The notes beneath the pieces were generated by a model that saw only the letters and a program-made list of their open reading frames with translations, was not told the origin of the DNA and did no database searches. The translations under genes and the position numbers were made by a program. Positions 12,314-24,317 of a DNA stretch of 60,346 nucleotides are shown here, one piece after another. Position 1 is the stretch's first letter; each line of letters begins with the position of its first letter. The stretch lies in the NCBI GenBank assembly GCA_045837725.1, contig JBEWZL010000100.1, positions 1 to 60,346 on the forward strand. Reading direction: 5' to 3'. This DNA comes from Vermamoeba vermiformis. Lineage: Eukaryota; Tubulinea; Echinamoebida.

Positions 12314-12683
12314 CGAAGAAGTCAGAAAACAAGTTGAAGCCACATTGAAAGAGACAGCCGAGAAGAAAAAGATTTATTACACAGTTGAATACAACGGATT
12401 TCACGCTGAAGGCTGCGTCATGGACAAAAACGACCAGATGATGAAACTGTTGGGCGAGTGTCACAAGAAAGTGACCAATCAGGAACCAGTCTACGCACCA
12501 GTCACGTGCACCACTGACGCGCGATTCTTCCAATTGTATCACAACACACCTGCTACTTGTTACGGCCCTGAAGCCTCGAGCATTCACGGCATTGACGAGT
12601 CAGTTAGTCTGGCCAGCATGAACAGCGTGGCACGAGTCTTGGCTGTGTTCATGGCCGAATGGTGTGGCCTGGAAAAGATTTAA
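12314..12683 (+). pseudogene. 3' fragment of an M20 (ArgE/acetylornithine deacetylase-type) peptidase gene
   Basis: About 120 codons to the stop at 12681-12683 match the C-terminal third of M20 metallopeptidases: VRKQVEATLKETAEKK, IYYTVEYNGFHAEGC, PVTCTTDARFF, ATCYGPEASSIHGIDESVSL, FMAEWCGLE. The Zn-ligand-bearing N-terminal two thirds are missing; upstream bases are the antisense of the PARP fragment. GC-rich codon use differs from the AT-rich flanks. A longer frame extends back to 11877 but that part is a shadow. The two fragments therefore meet head to head, both with their 5' parts lost and 3' ends intact. Confidence 0.65.
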
Positions 12684-12824
12684 TAAAATTAATAAATTTT
12701 ATGAAATTCCGCTGTGAGTAGAAATCAGAACGGAAGTAGGTCAAAATAAAAGGCTGTTTGTTTTTCATGATGCTTTATCATAGGACATACTATTATGATA
12801 CAAGTGTTCTTCAATAATTTCATA

Positions 12825-15800
12825 CTAATCCACAATCGACGCCAAGTACTTCAAAAACCTCTTTCGGTAAGGCTCCGGAGATATGGCGGAAATTTCTTTC
12901 TATAAAAGGAAGGCACCGTTAGATCCATGATATCTATTAATGCTATGAATAGCCATACCTTATTGTACAAGACGGACTTCAACACACTTTCACCTTTCTT
13001 TTTCAGATCGTACACAGTGAGTGTGTCAATGATACCAATGCAATAGACCTCGTTGCGATCACGAGTACCTGCTAATAATCCGCCACGATTCTGTTTGAAT
13101 ACAGATTTGTCGAGAGGACCTGGATCTGGTTGTTCTGCACATCCAAAAAAAAAACGTTAAGCACAACTCATATTTAAGCTATAATAATTGTTTCGTACCA
13201 CTTAGTTTCTTCTTATCTTCGTCAATTAAGAAACTAAATCCAACGAGCAAACTGTAGTCGCAAATATTCATACTTTCCATCCACTGTTCGAGGCACACTT
13301 TAGCACGTGATTTCCATATATGGTAATAACATTCATCGGACTTACCTTGCTGTCTATTTCAGCCTGTTCGAGCAGCATAGATTTCAATACAGGACCCAAT
13401 ACGATTCGTCGATGAAAGTCCAAATCTTTCAACGCAACATTGCTGTTCCAATCTTCTGACCGCACAGATCTGTTCACCGTGGAACCCTAAGACATATCGT
13501 TAGGACCCTAGTAAATATATCTATGTGTTGTAGGTGGAGGCTACCTTCAAATCGTATTGTTCATGAATGTCATATGGCGTATCAAACAGATTGGCCATCA
13601 CGACAAAATAGATCTCGGTCGGTTTGCCGACTTCTTTCTTGTTGCTCATGATCTGTTGTTTCAACTTGTGCAGACCATAGAATCGGGGTACTAATGTGTT
13701 CGGGTACCTATTGATGTGCTAAACAAGCCAAACATAATCAGATCCAATTTTTTTTTTACGCATCCGATTAAGACTTACGGTCCAATACTGCGGCAAAATC
13801 TTCTTCAAGAACTGATGTTCATCGGGCGGCAAGGTCTTAATGAAGTACTTCCCGTCTTCAGTTTTCAAAAAGAAACTGCCGCTGCGACCACTGGATGCGA
13901 TCTCTTCGAGCGAAGCGAATCTGCCAGTCAACAAGCTGCCCAACAGCCGCTCAACACTCAAGGTGTGCATGTATTCTTTTTGGTCCACGCCAAAGAATTC
14001 GCGGATCTTCCAGAACACAGCTGGCGCGACGTCAATAAAACTCCAGTTCTGCGTCTGTTCGCTCGTGGCCGTCAATGTCAAACGAGGCAGGGAGCTCGTG
14101 GCGTTAAAACTAACGATTGCCTTATTTAGTAATGATAGACTAATATGGTAATCGTGAATATCGTACCTCAAACTGCTGACTGGCTCTTCAATTTCTTCGC
14201 TGAAATGAATAATGTCGTGCAAGTAGTTCAGCTTCAACGTTTTCAATCGCTTGTTGATCTTGCTCAGCTAAAAATAGCATCGAGTTAGCACGTGTCGAGC
14301 TATTACCAAATATGGAAAGTGCGGCACATACCGATTTCGTGAATCCCAAGAGCATGTTCTGCGTTAGCTCCCATTGCTCGTGTCCAAAAGCTATGGCCAG
14401 GCCACGTCGTTTGGCATTTCTGAGCAGTTTTTCAGGCAACACTGCCTTATTAGTAAATCGACCGAGGCTTTGAACCACTTTGAAGTTTTGCGTCACGATC
14501 TGCGAGAACTGATCGAAGTTCAATTTGAGGACGGTAGAATTGGGCGGGAAAAACACTTCAGTGACATCTTTTAAGTGTTTCGTGCCGAGGTTGTACTTGT
14601 TCAGCGTGGATTCGATGGACTTCAAGAACATCGCCAAGTCATCTTTTGACACGAAGCCTTTGCCTTCACTGTCGAGCATCTTGAACGCCACTGTAAGAAC
14701 GGATTAGTTAGTGACGAGCGGTCCACACAAATGCGACATTGGTCTTACTTTGCAATTGTTCTTCAGCATTGCCACGTGTCAGAATGCTCAAGCTCGTGAT
14801 GAAGTCGTTCGAGTCCACAGATCCGTCACGCTCGACGTCAAAGGCCTTGAACAGCCTGCACGCAATGTACTCGTCGGCCAATAAGAACCCCAAGGCCTTC
14901 GTGAAGTCCGTCAAGTTGAGCGTCGTGTTCTTCTTGTTGATTTCAGAAAACTGATTCAATATGGACGTGTATTGCGAGGACGAGACTAAAGCACAATGTT
15001 AGCGTGTCATTCGCTGCGTTGTAAGATAAAACGTGGACTTACAATACATCAAGAACTTGTCTTTGAAGAGCTCCACGTTGTCATTGACGAATTCGACAAA
15101 ACTCTTGGGCTCGTTGCCGGTGATCTCCTGGTACAACGGCGACACAATGCTGTGCGTGTCAAACGCGTTCAAGGCTTTGAAAAGCTCGACCAACCGATCA
15201 ATTTTCCAATCCGTGTAATCCTCCCACTGTTTCGTGGCGTCTTGCTCGGTGTTGTTGGTTGAGTTAGGATTATTGCCCCAAGGAAGCAGAGTTGACAAGA
15301 TCCTTCGTCGTTGTTTGGTCTCGTACTCGTCGATGGCTGGATGAATGCCGTCAGATGAACTGTTCGAGGATGAAACTACCAGACTGCCAATCGTCGTCAG
15401 CCCACTCTGTATCACTGACATTACTGGCGAGGCCTCTTTCTGCATGTCTAGCACCTCCCTAATATGGAATGTGAGCAATGACATTCACTCAAAACACAAT
15501 AAAAATGAGTGTGAGTCTTGACCAGATCCAAAAATCAATGACTTGAAAAGCGGTCAGAAGCTCTTAAGACCGCTATATTATCACGAATAAAGCTCGTTGG
15601 CGTGATTTTTGACTTACTTTTTGAGTGCCATGAGATACTCTTTGTATTGACTCATTTCGAGCTCTTCGAAAAACGTCTCGGAATTCAATTCGCCAGCGAA
15701 GATTTGACTCACTTCTTCACAGCTCAGAGCTTCAGGACCGCTCACGTAATACATCTTGCGGTAATGCTCCGCTTCCGTAGCCCGAGGACAGCCTAAATAT

Positions 15801-18800
15801 AGCACATTAATAAATTACATAAAGTGCAATCAATAACGTACTCGTCACTAATGCAACCATTCGCGCTACATCGTGCACATCGACCCACGCATACTTTTTG
15901 TCGCGCGGCAATGGCAGTCTGAAGCACGAATCTTTTTTGATGCGGATGAACGGCTCTTTGAATAGCTGCATGATAGCGCCGTTGCTGCGAATAAACGTGA
16001 ACGGCATTGCTGTCCAACAAAATATCTTTAGTACCGTGAAAAAAACTGCGTCCATAGGCCAAGTTTCCAATACTAGGAGATGCCTATATGACTACTTACG
16101 TGCTTCTTCGACGAATGTTTGTACAGTTTTGTTGCAGCAAGACAAGAAATCATTGCCCTCGCTCAAGGTCGTAGTCACGGCAGATCACCTGCCGTAGTTG
16201 CGGTGGCGAGCATTCGACGAGTGCTTGAACCTAATTAGTCAAATGTTAGCAAAACTGACTATAACGAGAAGATATCGCAGAGAAAAAGGTTTTTCGGAGT
16301 TTCTAACGAGCTAAATTTGGCAGCAATTTAAAACTTTTCTCTTGAATGTACGGGGAAATGTCTTCGCCCGAAACATGTTTAAGTTACGGGATAAATGGTA
16401 TTATACCTGATTAATGGTATTCGAGTCTACTTCGCACGCTAATATAACGAGCTTGTCCATTTGTTTGAGCAGATCTGTCAGCTCTTCTTTTGACTTCGGG
16501 TCCTTGATATTGTAGATGTCTATATTGAGCGCCCTGTGGAATAAATAGCATGAGTATATGTCCTAACGTACACGTGTCACAAAATGCATCAACCAGGGCT
16601 AGCACGTGATTCACAGAATAAATTTTGATTTTTTTAATTGGGCATTTTCAATCAAAACAGCATGAAACAAACATCTAAATCATGATGCCAGGCAAAGGAT
16701 CAAACGAGAAGTCATTAGAATTACATATACAGTCAAAAGATAAGATAAGAGACGTAAAGAAGAAAATTCAGAAACAGACTGGCGTCGATGTGAAGCAACA
16801 AAAATTACTCTTTAAAGGAGAAGAATTAAATAATGATAAAACTGTTGGAGAATATGATATAGATGTCGCATCCAATTTGTTTCTTGTAATTTCTCGTAAG
16901 AATGTACATTAGTCTAGTTTAGGTTTTTCAAGTAAAAGTCTTATTAAAAGATATCGGGTGCGGTCAAATCTGATAAGATAAGTACTTACTTCATTTTTTC
17001 AATCGATGGCAATGGTCCGTGAGCGTTTTGGAACATTACCCAACGAATGTTCGCATCCGCATTCGATCGAAGAAGGTTAACCGTGGATTCAAACAACTCG
17101 CGATTGATGTTACCAGTAGGAGTGAAGATAGCAACTCGAACTTTCTAAACATGATAGCAAATTAGAGATATTCAAACATTCTGACAAACAAATCCGAATC
17201 TCACCTTGTAAACATCATTCCATAATTTTTCTAATAGCTTAAATACAGCTGATCGATTGCCAAACGATGAGAATACGTACTACGTAAATAATAAGTTTAG
17301 TGATTGAAGCAGCAATAAATTCCCTGAACCACTGAAAATTCTGATCGAAACTTGAGAAACAGATCAAAACGAAATTACACGGACCACCAGCATAAACGCT
17401 GTTGTTAAATTATAATGTGTAATAAAAAATATGCAATTTGCACGAGAACAAGTTATTTTGGCTTACGGATTCGTTTGGCAGTTCAATGACGATCGCCTTC
17501 TTGCTGGACTCCTTTATGGACTTGATATTTTCGAAAGATATTAATTTCTGTGCGGATATATGACAGTTAGTAGTCTATTAATAGGATTGTTAGCATTTAA
17601 AACATACAACAAGGCCAGATCCGTTGTCGAACCCGATATGAAAGCGGGAGGTATAGAGCTTGCCTTTAGGACTCAAGGTCCTGTCACCAAACTTGCATGA
17701 AAAGACTATAAAGAACTGCGTTAATAAGTTCCCTAAAGCAATCGAGATCTATCGTCAAAGTGAAGTTCAATTTCGTTTGACCTGGCGGTTAATTTTTCCG
17801 TATTTTCTGACACTTGATAGTACTTACATGCAACGATAGCTTCGGTTTCAGGTAAATTAAAGGTCTTTCTGAATTTCTTATTTTCTTTCGGATATTTCAA
17901 GGCGCCTAGCATGTGCTGGATCGGCTCACCGAGGACCATTAACGGTACGTTAATACCTTTCGATGCATGAAGATGCTTTAAGACTGCTAGTGTTCCTTCT
18001 AGCTCTTCTTCGCGGGCAAAGACAAACTTTTGCTTGCCAGCCGTTATGATCAGCTTATTGAACTGAAGAAAGACTTTCTGATGCTTGAAGTTTGTGACAT
18101 CGAAGAGCGATATTTTCTATATTATTAACCATTGTTAGCAATGTACAGGTAAGTCTTCAAATAAAAGACAATATTTGCTACTCGCTTCAGAAAACTCGAT
18201 AATAAATTTGATATAAGCTATTTAGCTGTACAATATAATAATATATAAATATACGTACCAAGTGGACCTTGTCGTCTGCTGAAAGAAAGGTCAAGAAGTG
18301 TTGCCAAATACAAAGATCTCCTTCGGCATCCACTGTCAGTTTCTTAGTTTCTTCTCCTTCGAAAAGGATCTTGATAACTATAATAAGAAGCAATTAATAA
18401 TGAATCTTATTTTTTCTTCCAGATCTGTAGTGGATCTTACCTTCAACCAACTGATCGTTGCCGTTCAAGTGGAAGTACTGGATATGTCGCTGTTTAATCC
18501 TAGACTCAGCAGTAGGCGTCATCAACGTCATTTTAGGGTCGTTGTTATTTACATTCTCGTTGTTGAAGCTCGTACTGTCTTCAGTATCCTCGCCACTCTC
18601 GCTGTCATTGTACGTAGCCGCTACACATCGATTAATTCCAAACATCAATTACTATCTAGTTGTACTTACATCTTCTATAATCTAAGCTTGTAGAAGATGA
18701 ATTTGAGTCGGTTCGAGGTCGATGTCGGACCGCATCCAACTGGTCGTTTTTCAGTTCACTCGAGCCGTGAGATCCGTCTGTAATAACACGCCATTAATAT

Positions 18801-21578
18801 ATACGGTACTAGGCCTCACTGCAATGGTATTCATAAAGAAGGTGTGTCTAAATACTGCAATGGACTTACGAGGCATGCGATACATCTTGATGACACGCAC
18901 TACATCCGCATTGCTTGCGACGTCTAGTGCTGTGCCACGCTTGCCGCGTCTGTGCTTGTCAGCTTTGTTGGCCAACAACAGCTTAATAACTTCAATGTGG
19001 CCTCCACGTGCTGCATAATGGAGCGGTGTCTCACCATTTCTAAATAAGGAAAGTCAGATCCAACCATCAAAAATCACTAAAACAGCGAGAAATACGTACT
19101 TTGTAACAGCGTTGATTTCAGCACGGTGCTTGATCAAAATATCAACTGCTGCGAGATTTCCTCGTTGTGCGGCTTCGTGCAGTGCTGTTTGTCCGTAATT
19201 ATTTTTCAAATTAATATCGAGCCGTTTTTCCATTAACATCGAGACGATGTCACTCAACGTGTCTTTTTCTTTCTGTTGATTAATACTACAAATGCAAAAA
19301 TGAGTTGAGGCACGAGGACTTGTCTAACTGAGTGTAACTTACAAGTTTCTGAAACAATAGTGCAAAATTCCACTGCCATCGGGAGTGACGCAGTTGACTT
19401 CTATCGTTGGTCTGGAAATCAGAATTTTCAACAGATCGAAATATCCATAGGCCGCTGCCAATAGTGCTGGTGTCCACTTCGAATCGTTTCGTGCGTTCAA
19501 TAGTGATTCGTCGTCTTGAATAAAAAACACGACTCTATCCGACTGATTTTTTGTAACGGCATCGTGTATCGTGAATTTCGTTCCAAAACTTCATTTCGGG
19601 TCGTTAGTAATGTCAAGTCAAAAAAAAAAACAAATAATACGTACGTTGATTTATCCATGATGGCCGAAGAGATTAAGCTCAGTCTTGGCGGACTCATTGG
19701 TGGTGAATTGCTAGGCGAAGGAACGTACGTGGCCTTCTTAGCCTTCCTGTATAGCTTCAACATGTTGACAATGTGCGTGTCTCCAATCTGATTAGCGAGT
19801 TCTAGTGGTGTGCCTTCCTCGCCTTCCGCTGTTAAATCGACACCTTTTTCGACGAGAAATTCCGCGAGATCAAAATTTTTGGCTCGAATTGCAAAATGAA
19901 GGACATTGTCGCCCGACCTAAAAGCATTGTTAATAAGCTTAGCTACGAGATATGTCATCTATAATACGTACAGTGTTTTGATGTGCAAGTCAGCTCCAAG
20001 TGCCAAAAGTGCTTTGACAGTTTTGAGCGGTGCGTGCAGACATGCTTCGTGAATTGGAGCCTAGTTAAATATATTACGTTAATAAAACTCTCAAGGATGA
20101 AATATGACACGTGTCAAAGAGAGTCTCGTACCTCGCCCTTCATCGCTTGCGCGTTGATATCAGCACCACGGTCCATCAACAACTTGATCACGTCATTAAA
20201 CCTCCCTTCATCTTCATCTTTGTGTGGCCACCTAATATAATAACAACACATTAGTATAAATGAAAATAGCGAAAAGAACTCGTAATATTTTTTCTACGGA
20301 GTGAAAAATGTTTGGCATGCGAGATCCCTACCTGGCCAAGAAGTGCATCGCAGTGAAATTCTTGTCGGTCAAACAACACACGTGCGAATTGCCGTCGCGG
20401 ACGAGTATTTCAATGCACTTGAAGTGCTGGCCAAATGCGGCGCAATGTAACGGCGTCCAATTGTTGTTATCTCGCGTGTTCACTTCGGGATCCAACTGCA
20501 CGAATTTAAATTGGGATTAATATTTACATTTGCAAATATGACACTATATATAGCAGTGCCTTATATTACCTTCTTTTCGCCTTTTTTAGAATTATTTCGG
20601 TCTACTAATGTCAACACAAATTTTAACAGATCTGGTTGGCCTGCACCAGCTATAATATGAAGCGGAACTTGTCCCTGTAATACAACATATTATTAATGCT
20701 ATTTTTATACTAGATTGATTTGTTATGCAACAGCGGAAAAACTTTTTGGGCGTTAGATCTGGACCACCAAAAAATTTTGTTAGATTTATATTATAGCTTA
20801 CCTTATCATCTATAATCGAAAGTGAGTCGGGATTTTTCTCTATAAATTGCTCAGCTTCAGTCCATCGATTGTTTTGACGTAACATATCGTGGATCTCGAG
20901 GCTTTTTGCCGCCAAATATTGATTTTGAAAGAAACAATAGAGATAGCTGTCTCTATTAAATACGACCTTGTTACTATTCATCTTGTCTTTGGTTTCTTCG
21001 AGAGTTTTCAATTCTACATCTAATTTTGTCGTTATTTGATTGTAGTCATGTTGGATCGCGTTCAACGAAACTGCATGAGCAATCATCCATTTGTTGTTAT
21101 ACACTATTCTGTATTCTTTATCATCTGAGGCTATATTAAAAAATAAAATGAGTCACCTGCCGTTGTTTCTCATTGCGCAGCCATTAAAAAAATATTAAAT
21201 TTATTTGAAAAAATCTGACGGTAGTATATAATGTAAATATCGATATAATAACAATGATTGATATGGATTAAAATATATTCCAGTGTATACAGCGGTTATA
21301 TTCAAATTTGAATGCAGATGTCAAATATTTTTTAGCAATTTACTTGTTGAATATTATTTAACGAGAATTATGATCAAATAATGATACATGAGCACTATGT
21401 ATTTTAAATATTACTTAATGCAAATATAATCTTGATTTTGAAAGTCAACACCAAATCTACTTTTTCGATAGACCAATTACTTACCGTTACGTTCAATAGC
21501 TAAATCATCCAAATCAATCTCGCGGATCCATTTAATTTTTTTATCATCTTCAACTGCTATTGGCTCGCACAAAGGCAT
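12825..21578 (-). CDS. Giant multidomain protein: ankyrin repeats - GRAM - NmrA - EF-hands - PIP kinase
   Basis: Roughly 30 short exons join in phase from a start ATG at 21578 (exon 1 ends 21485, then a 354-nt intron) to a stop at 12825. Order: coiled N-terminus; about ten ankyrin repeats at 20.7-18.8 kb (GQTALHEAAQRGNLAAVDIL, GETPLHYAARGGHIEVIKLL); Ser/Asp linker; PH-like/GRAM at 18.1-17.3 kb (FNLPETEAIV, GKLYTSRFHIGF); NmrA-type NAD(P)-binding fold at 17.2-15.05 kb (VRVAIFTPTGNINRELF, FTFIRSNGAIMQLF, YAWVDVHDVARMV); two EF-hands (DVERDGSVDSND near 14.83 kb, DSEGKGFVSKDD near 14.67 kb); complete PIP kinase to the end (HEQWELTQNMLLG, SSGRSGSFF, YDLKGST, CDYSLLVGF, ISAISPEPYRKRF). No in-frame ATG separates GRAM from NmrA. 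One frame break lies near 16180. It should make PI(4,5)P2-type lipids under Ca2+ and redox control; that is inference. Confidence 0.78.
16570..16579. promoter_or_regulatory. ACACGTGTCA element upstream of the nested ubiquitin-like gene
   Basis: Ten of the twelve bases of the recurrent palindrome TGACACGTGTCA lie about 100 bp before the start codon of the ubiquitin-like gene and inside a host intron. Either gene could use it; no direct evidence. Confidence 0.4.
16682..16912 (+). CDS. Ubiquitin-like protein nested antisense in an intron
   Basis: A single-exon frame of exactly 76 aa lies on the plus strand inside a 456-nt intron (16989-16534) of the minus-strand giant gene. It follows the ubiquitin pattern: LELHIQSKDKIRDVKKKI, then QKLLFKGEELNNDKTVGEYD, then NLFLVISR, i.e. 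beta-grasp strands, the central helix, the KLLFKGEEL strand and final strand. It lacks the C-terminal Gly-Gly needed for conjugation and ends KNVH, and Met1 is followed by a short MPGKGSN extension. So it should be a ubiquitin-fold domain protein that binds but is not attached to targets. The host intron is much longer than most, as expected if it carries a gene. An AT-rich leader precedes it. Confidence 0.8.
   Translation: MMPGKGSNEKSLELHIQSKDKIRDVKKKIQKQTGVDVKQQKLLFKGEELNNDKTVGEYDIDVASNLFLVISRKNVH
20105..20116. repeat. Intronic palindrome TGACACGTGTCA (copy 2)
   Basis: Exact copy of the 12-bp palindrome, in an intron of the ankyrin-repeat part of the giant gene. Confidence 0.7.
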
Positions 21579-22087
21579 TCTAACAACTTGATCGAAGAGT
21601 CAACAGTTAGTTCTTTGCCTGATCCGCCGTTCAAGGTCGTTTCATTAATTGTAAGTAATAAATAGCCTAGTGTGTTATATGAGTGAACTATGGGACAAAA
21701 AAGAGCGCATCCGTAACAACAAATTTTTGTCCTGTATTGTGAACTTTCCAACACTTCATACACAACCCGATGAGTATATAGGAGCATTAGCTGAATAGAG
21801 TGCATCCAAGATTGCTATATAGAAACAATTACTGTTGATTACGATATCCGGTCCGGTAAGCCAATCCGCCTGCGCAATCTCGTCAATAGCGTTTATCTTT
21901 GTGTTAGATCCAAAAGTAATAATTATTTTGACGTACATGAATTGAAAATATATAGCTACTATCCTCTAAATATATATTTAATTACAATTAAAAAACTCTG
22001 GATGCTCCCTCGTATCCTAAGGAAAGGGCATTCGTTACAAAGTATTTTTAGATTTATCTACATATTTTACATAATAGTTTTTTATCA
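21579..22087. other. Gap between two minus-strand genes, possible upstream exon
   Basis: Mostly promoter and 5' leader of the giant gene and 3' flank of the membrane-protein gene. Two overlapping minus-strand frames at 21557-21938 are open (one contains an NAIDEIAQADWLTGPDIVIN stretch) but show no known domain and do not join cleanly to the giant gene. They could be an upstream exon or small gene; I leave them unassigned. Confidence 0.4.
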
Positions 22088-24317
22088 TTAAACAACTTGT
22101 ACGGTGGATGGAGGCGCACTCATAGTTTGGCGCGTCGAATCGTCCTTAGAGCTAGTCGCGTGAACACTACCGACTGACCTACGCGAGGTCGATGATGAGT
22201 TCTTGGGCAATTGGAAGGCTAATATATTCATAAGAGACGCGCAATCAACAATGACGATGAAGATCCACCAGATGACGACAAAAGCTACGGTAATACTAAT
22301 TAGCCAAATTGCTCCATAAATTATAATGGTAACACTTACGAACAGGTCGATAAGGCAAACCAGTCACGAACAAGATGGCCACAATCACAAAACTAAAAAT
22401 GAAGGCACCACTCGTCAAAATTCTGATCGTGCTCTACAAAGTAATTTAATTAATATTTATATTAATATTATAATACTAGCTGTATTTATCTTTACCTTTT
22501 TTAGGCTCATTGCTCGTCCAGACTTTTTTCTGTCGTACAACCGTTTGAGCAATTTTACGCCGGTAATGGTGTAAAAAATGACCAAGCCAAGCGCGGCAAT
22601 TAAATATATAATAGCTGCAATATTAAGGTTAGATTAATACCGTAGAAAAGTAAGAAATAACATCACGTACATGTCATAATGCTCAAATTGACCTCGGTTG
22701 TAGTGGCATTTCGGACGATGGTTCTGATGACCTGAATGAGCACCATAGCCCCGGATATAGCAAAGAACGGTATTCTCATCCGCGTAATGAACGGGTGCAC
22801 CACGACAGAGGCATTGGTCATCATCTCGTGCCAGTACAATGTGAACAACATGAACGAGGCCAACGCGAAGGGGAAACTTTGCTCGATAAATGCAATGTTA
22901 GCCCATTCCGGATAGACTCCTGTCGCACCAAATGCATCAATGCTCGCCACCACTCGCACTACAGTACGGTCAGTAACGTAAAATATGACATGCGACGAGT
23001 AGAAGGGCACGAACTTACGCGCATTTGAAATCAGTTCAATGCTCAGGACGTAGATAGCGATGGTGACTTTGACTTCCTTATAGTAATGAGTGAACAGCAC
23101 GAGCTTCCAAATGCAGAGCGCGACGTTAGTGGCTGCGAACACGCACAATGTAACTGCGATGGTGAATCAATGGGTTAGCGTCATGTCTCGTCACTTGCTT
23201 TTGTACAAAGTACATACCAACCCATGCGTAGTTCAAGGGGTTGTCGAGCACTATCTCCCATTGATTAGGCACCTCTGACAAACATTACTGTAAGTAAAAA
23301 TCGTTGACACGTGTCATCGTTAAAGTGTCAACAGTTTTAGTTGAAATAACTTAAATTAATTGTTAATTCTTACCGTCAGGCATGATAGTAATATTAACTA
23401 CTTCGTTGTTCAAGAGTAAAGGCCACAGAATTTTTCCGTCATCAATTGCAACCTCGAACATTGGCACGGTAATCCTCGAACTCAGAGCTCGGTCGTTCAT
23501 GCGATAGGTCAAGTATCCAGGTACGTCTTTAATTTAAATGTCTAAATTAGTTCATTAAATTTAATTTGTTAAATTGCTTCTGGATCCGCATCCGCAACTA
23601 CCTTTTTTGACAACAGGCTATTTAACCGCTTTTAAGTTAACTAATTACTTACAGTATACTGGAGTAATATTTATGACCGCTTTAACTCCATTTTTCTCCG
23701 CTTCCGCGACTCTTTGTTCGATCGGCAGACTCGATCTGAGTACCCAAATGGCATCCAAAACATTTGATGCGTTATTTGTGGCGTATGAGGTTATGTTACT
23801 AGTAATTGGTAGTGAGGGATTGCCTATATTTGATTCATTAGTATTCGTTGACAAGTCCGGTAACGAAAGAAATTTACAATATTGAAAAAACGACAAAATG
23901 TGTTTAAAAAGTTCTAATTTAGACTAAAAATAATTTAAATATTAAGTTCGAGACAGTATATAACCTCAAGAAGGTTATAATTCAAAGTCCGGTTGTGTGA
24001 GTCCAAAATCTCGTACACAATAGGTTGGATTCACTAACAATTGAATTGAAGACTATAATAAACAAAATAGTATTCTCGCTTATAAATTAGCAACGTTTGT
24101 AATTGACGGATTAAAAATTCTAATTAAAGGTCATGAATGTCCTTAGCTATCGCCAAAACTAAATAACGCTCTTACCTTTGTAAATAACTTGAATAGACTG
24201 TAACGTATAAATAGAGCCATTATTCGTTTGAACGACGAGATTTGCGGTTGTTGAAGGCGTTTGGATGGACAACAAAAAAACAATTGTTATGAGCGAGGAC
24301 AAGGCTATCGTCCTCAT
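22088..24317 (-). CDS. PA-like ectodomain, multi-pass membrane protein (paralogue of the 10.2-11.9 kb gene)
   Basis: The gene opens with a signal peptide (MRTIALSSLITIVFLLS; exon 24317-24176). A Ser/Asn-rich glycosylated stretch and a protease-associated-type domain follow: VLDAIWVLRSSLPIEQR, EKNGVKAVINITPVY, ITVPMFEVAIDDGKILWPLL. Then EVPNQWEIVLDNPLNYAWVG leads into about seven hydrophobic helices (LRVVASIDAFGATGVYPEWA, FALASFMLFTLYWHEMMTN, IIYLIAALGLVIFYTITG) and a Ser-rich cytosolic tail ending STVQVV. Exon 1 to exon 2 is the only unclear join (about 250 nt, possibly with a small extra exon). The helix order resembles the TOM1/GPR137 group of 7TM proteins; the PA-like head suggests a receptor, which is inference. 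Confidence 0.75.
23305..23316. repeat. Intronic palindrome TGACACGTGTCA (copy 3)
   Basis: Exact third copy, inside the intron between the PA-like domain and the first transmembrane exons of the membrane-protein gene. Confidence 0.7.

Noticed and set aside
21557-21938. Possible small gene upstream of the giant gene
   Set aside because: Open but no domain and no clean phase with the next exon; kept only as a note.
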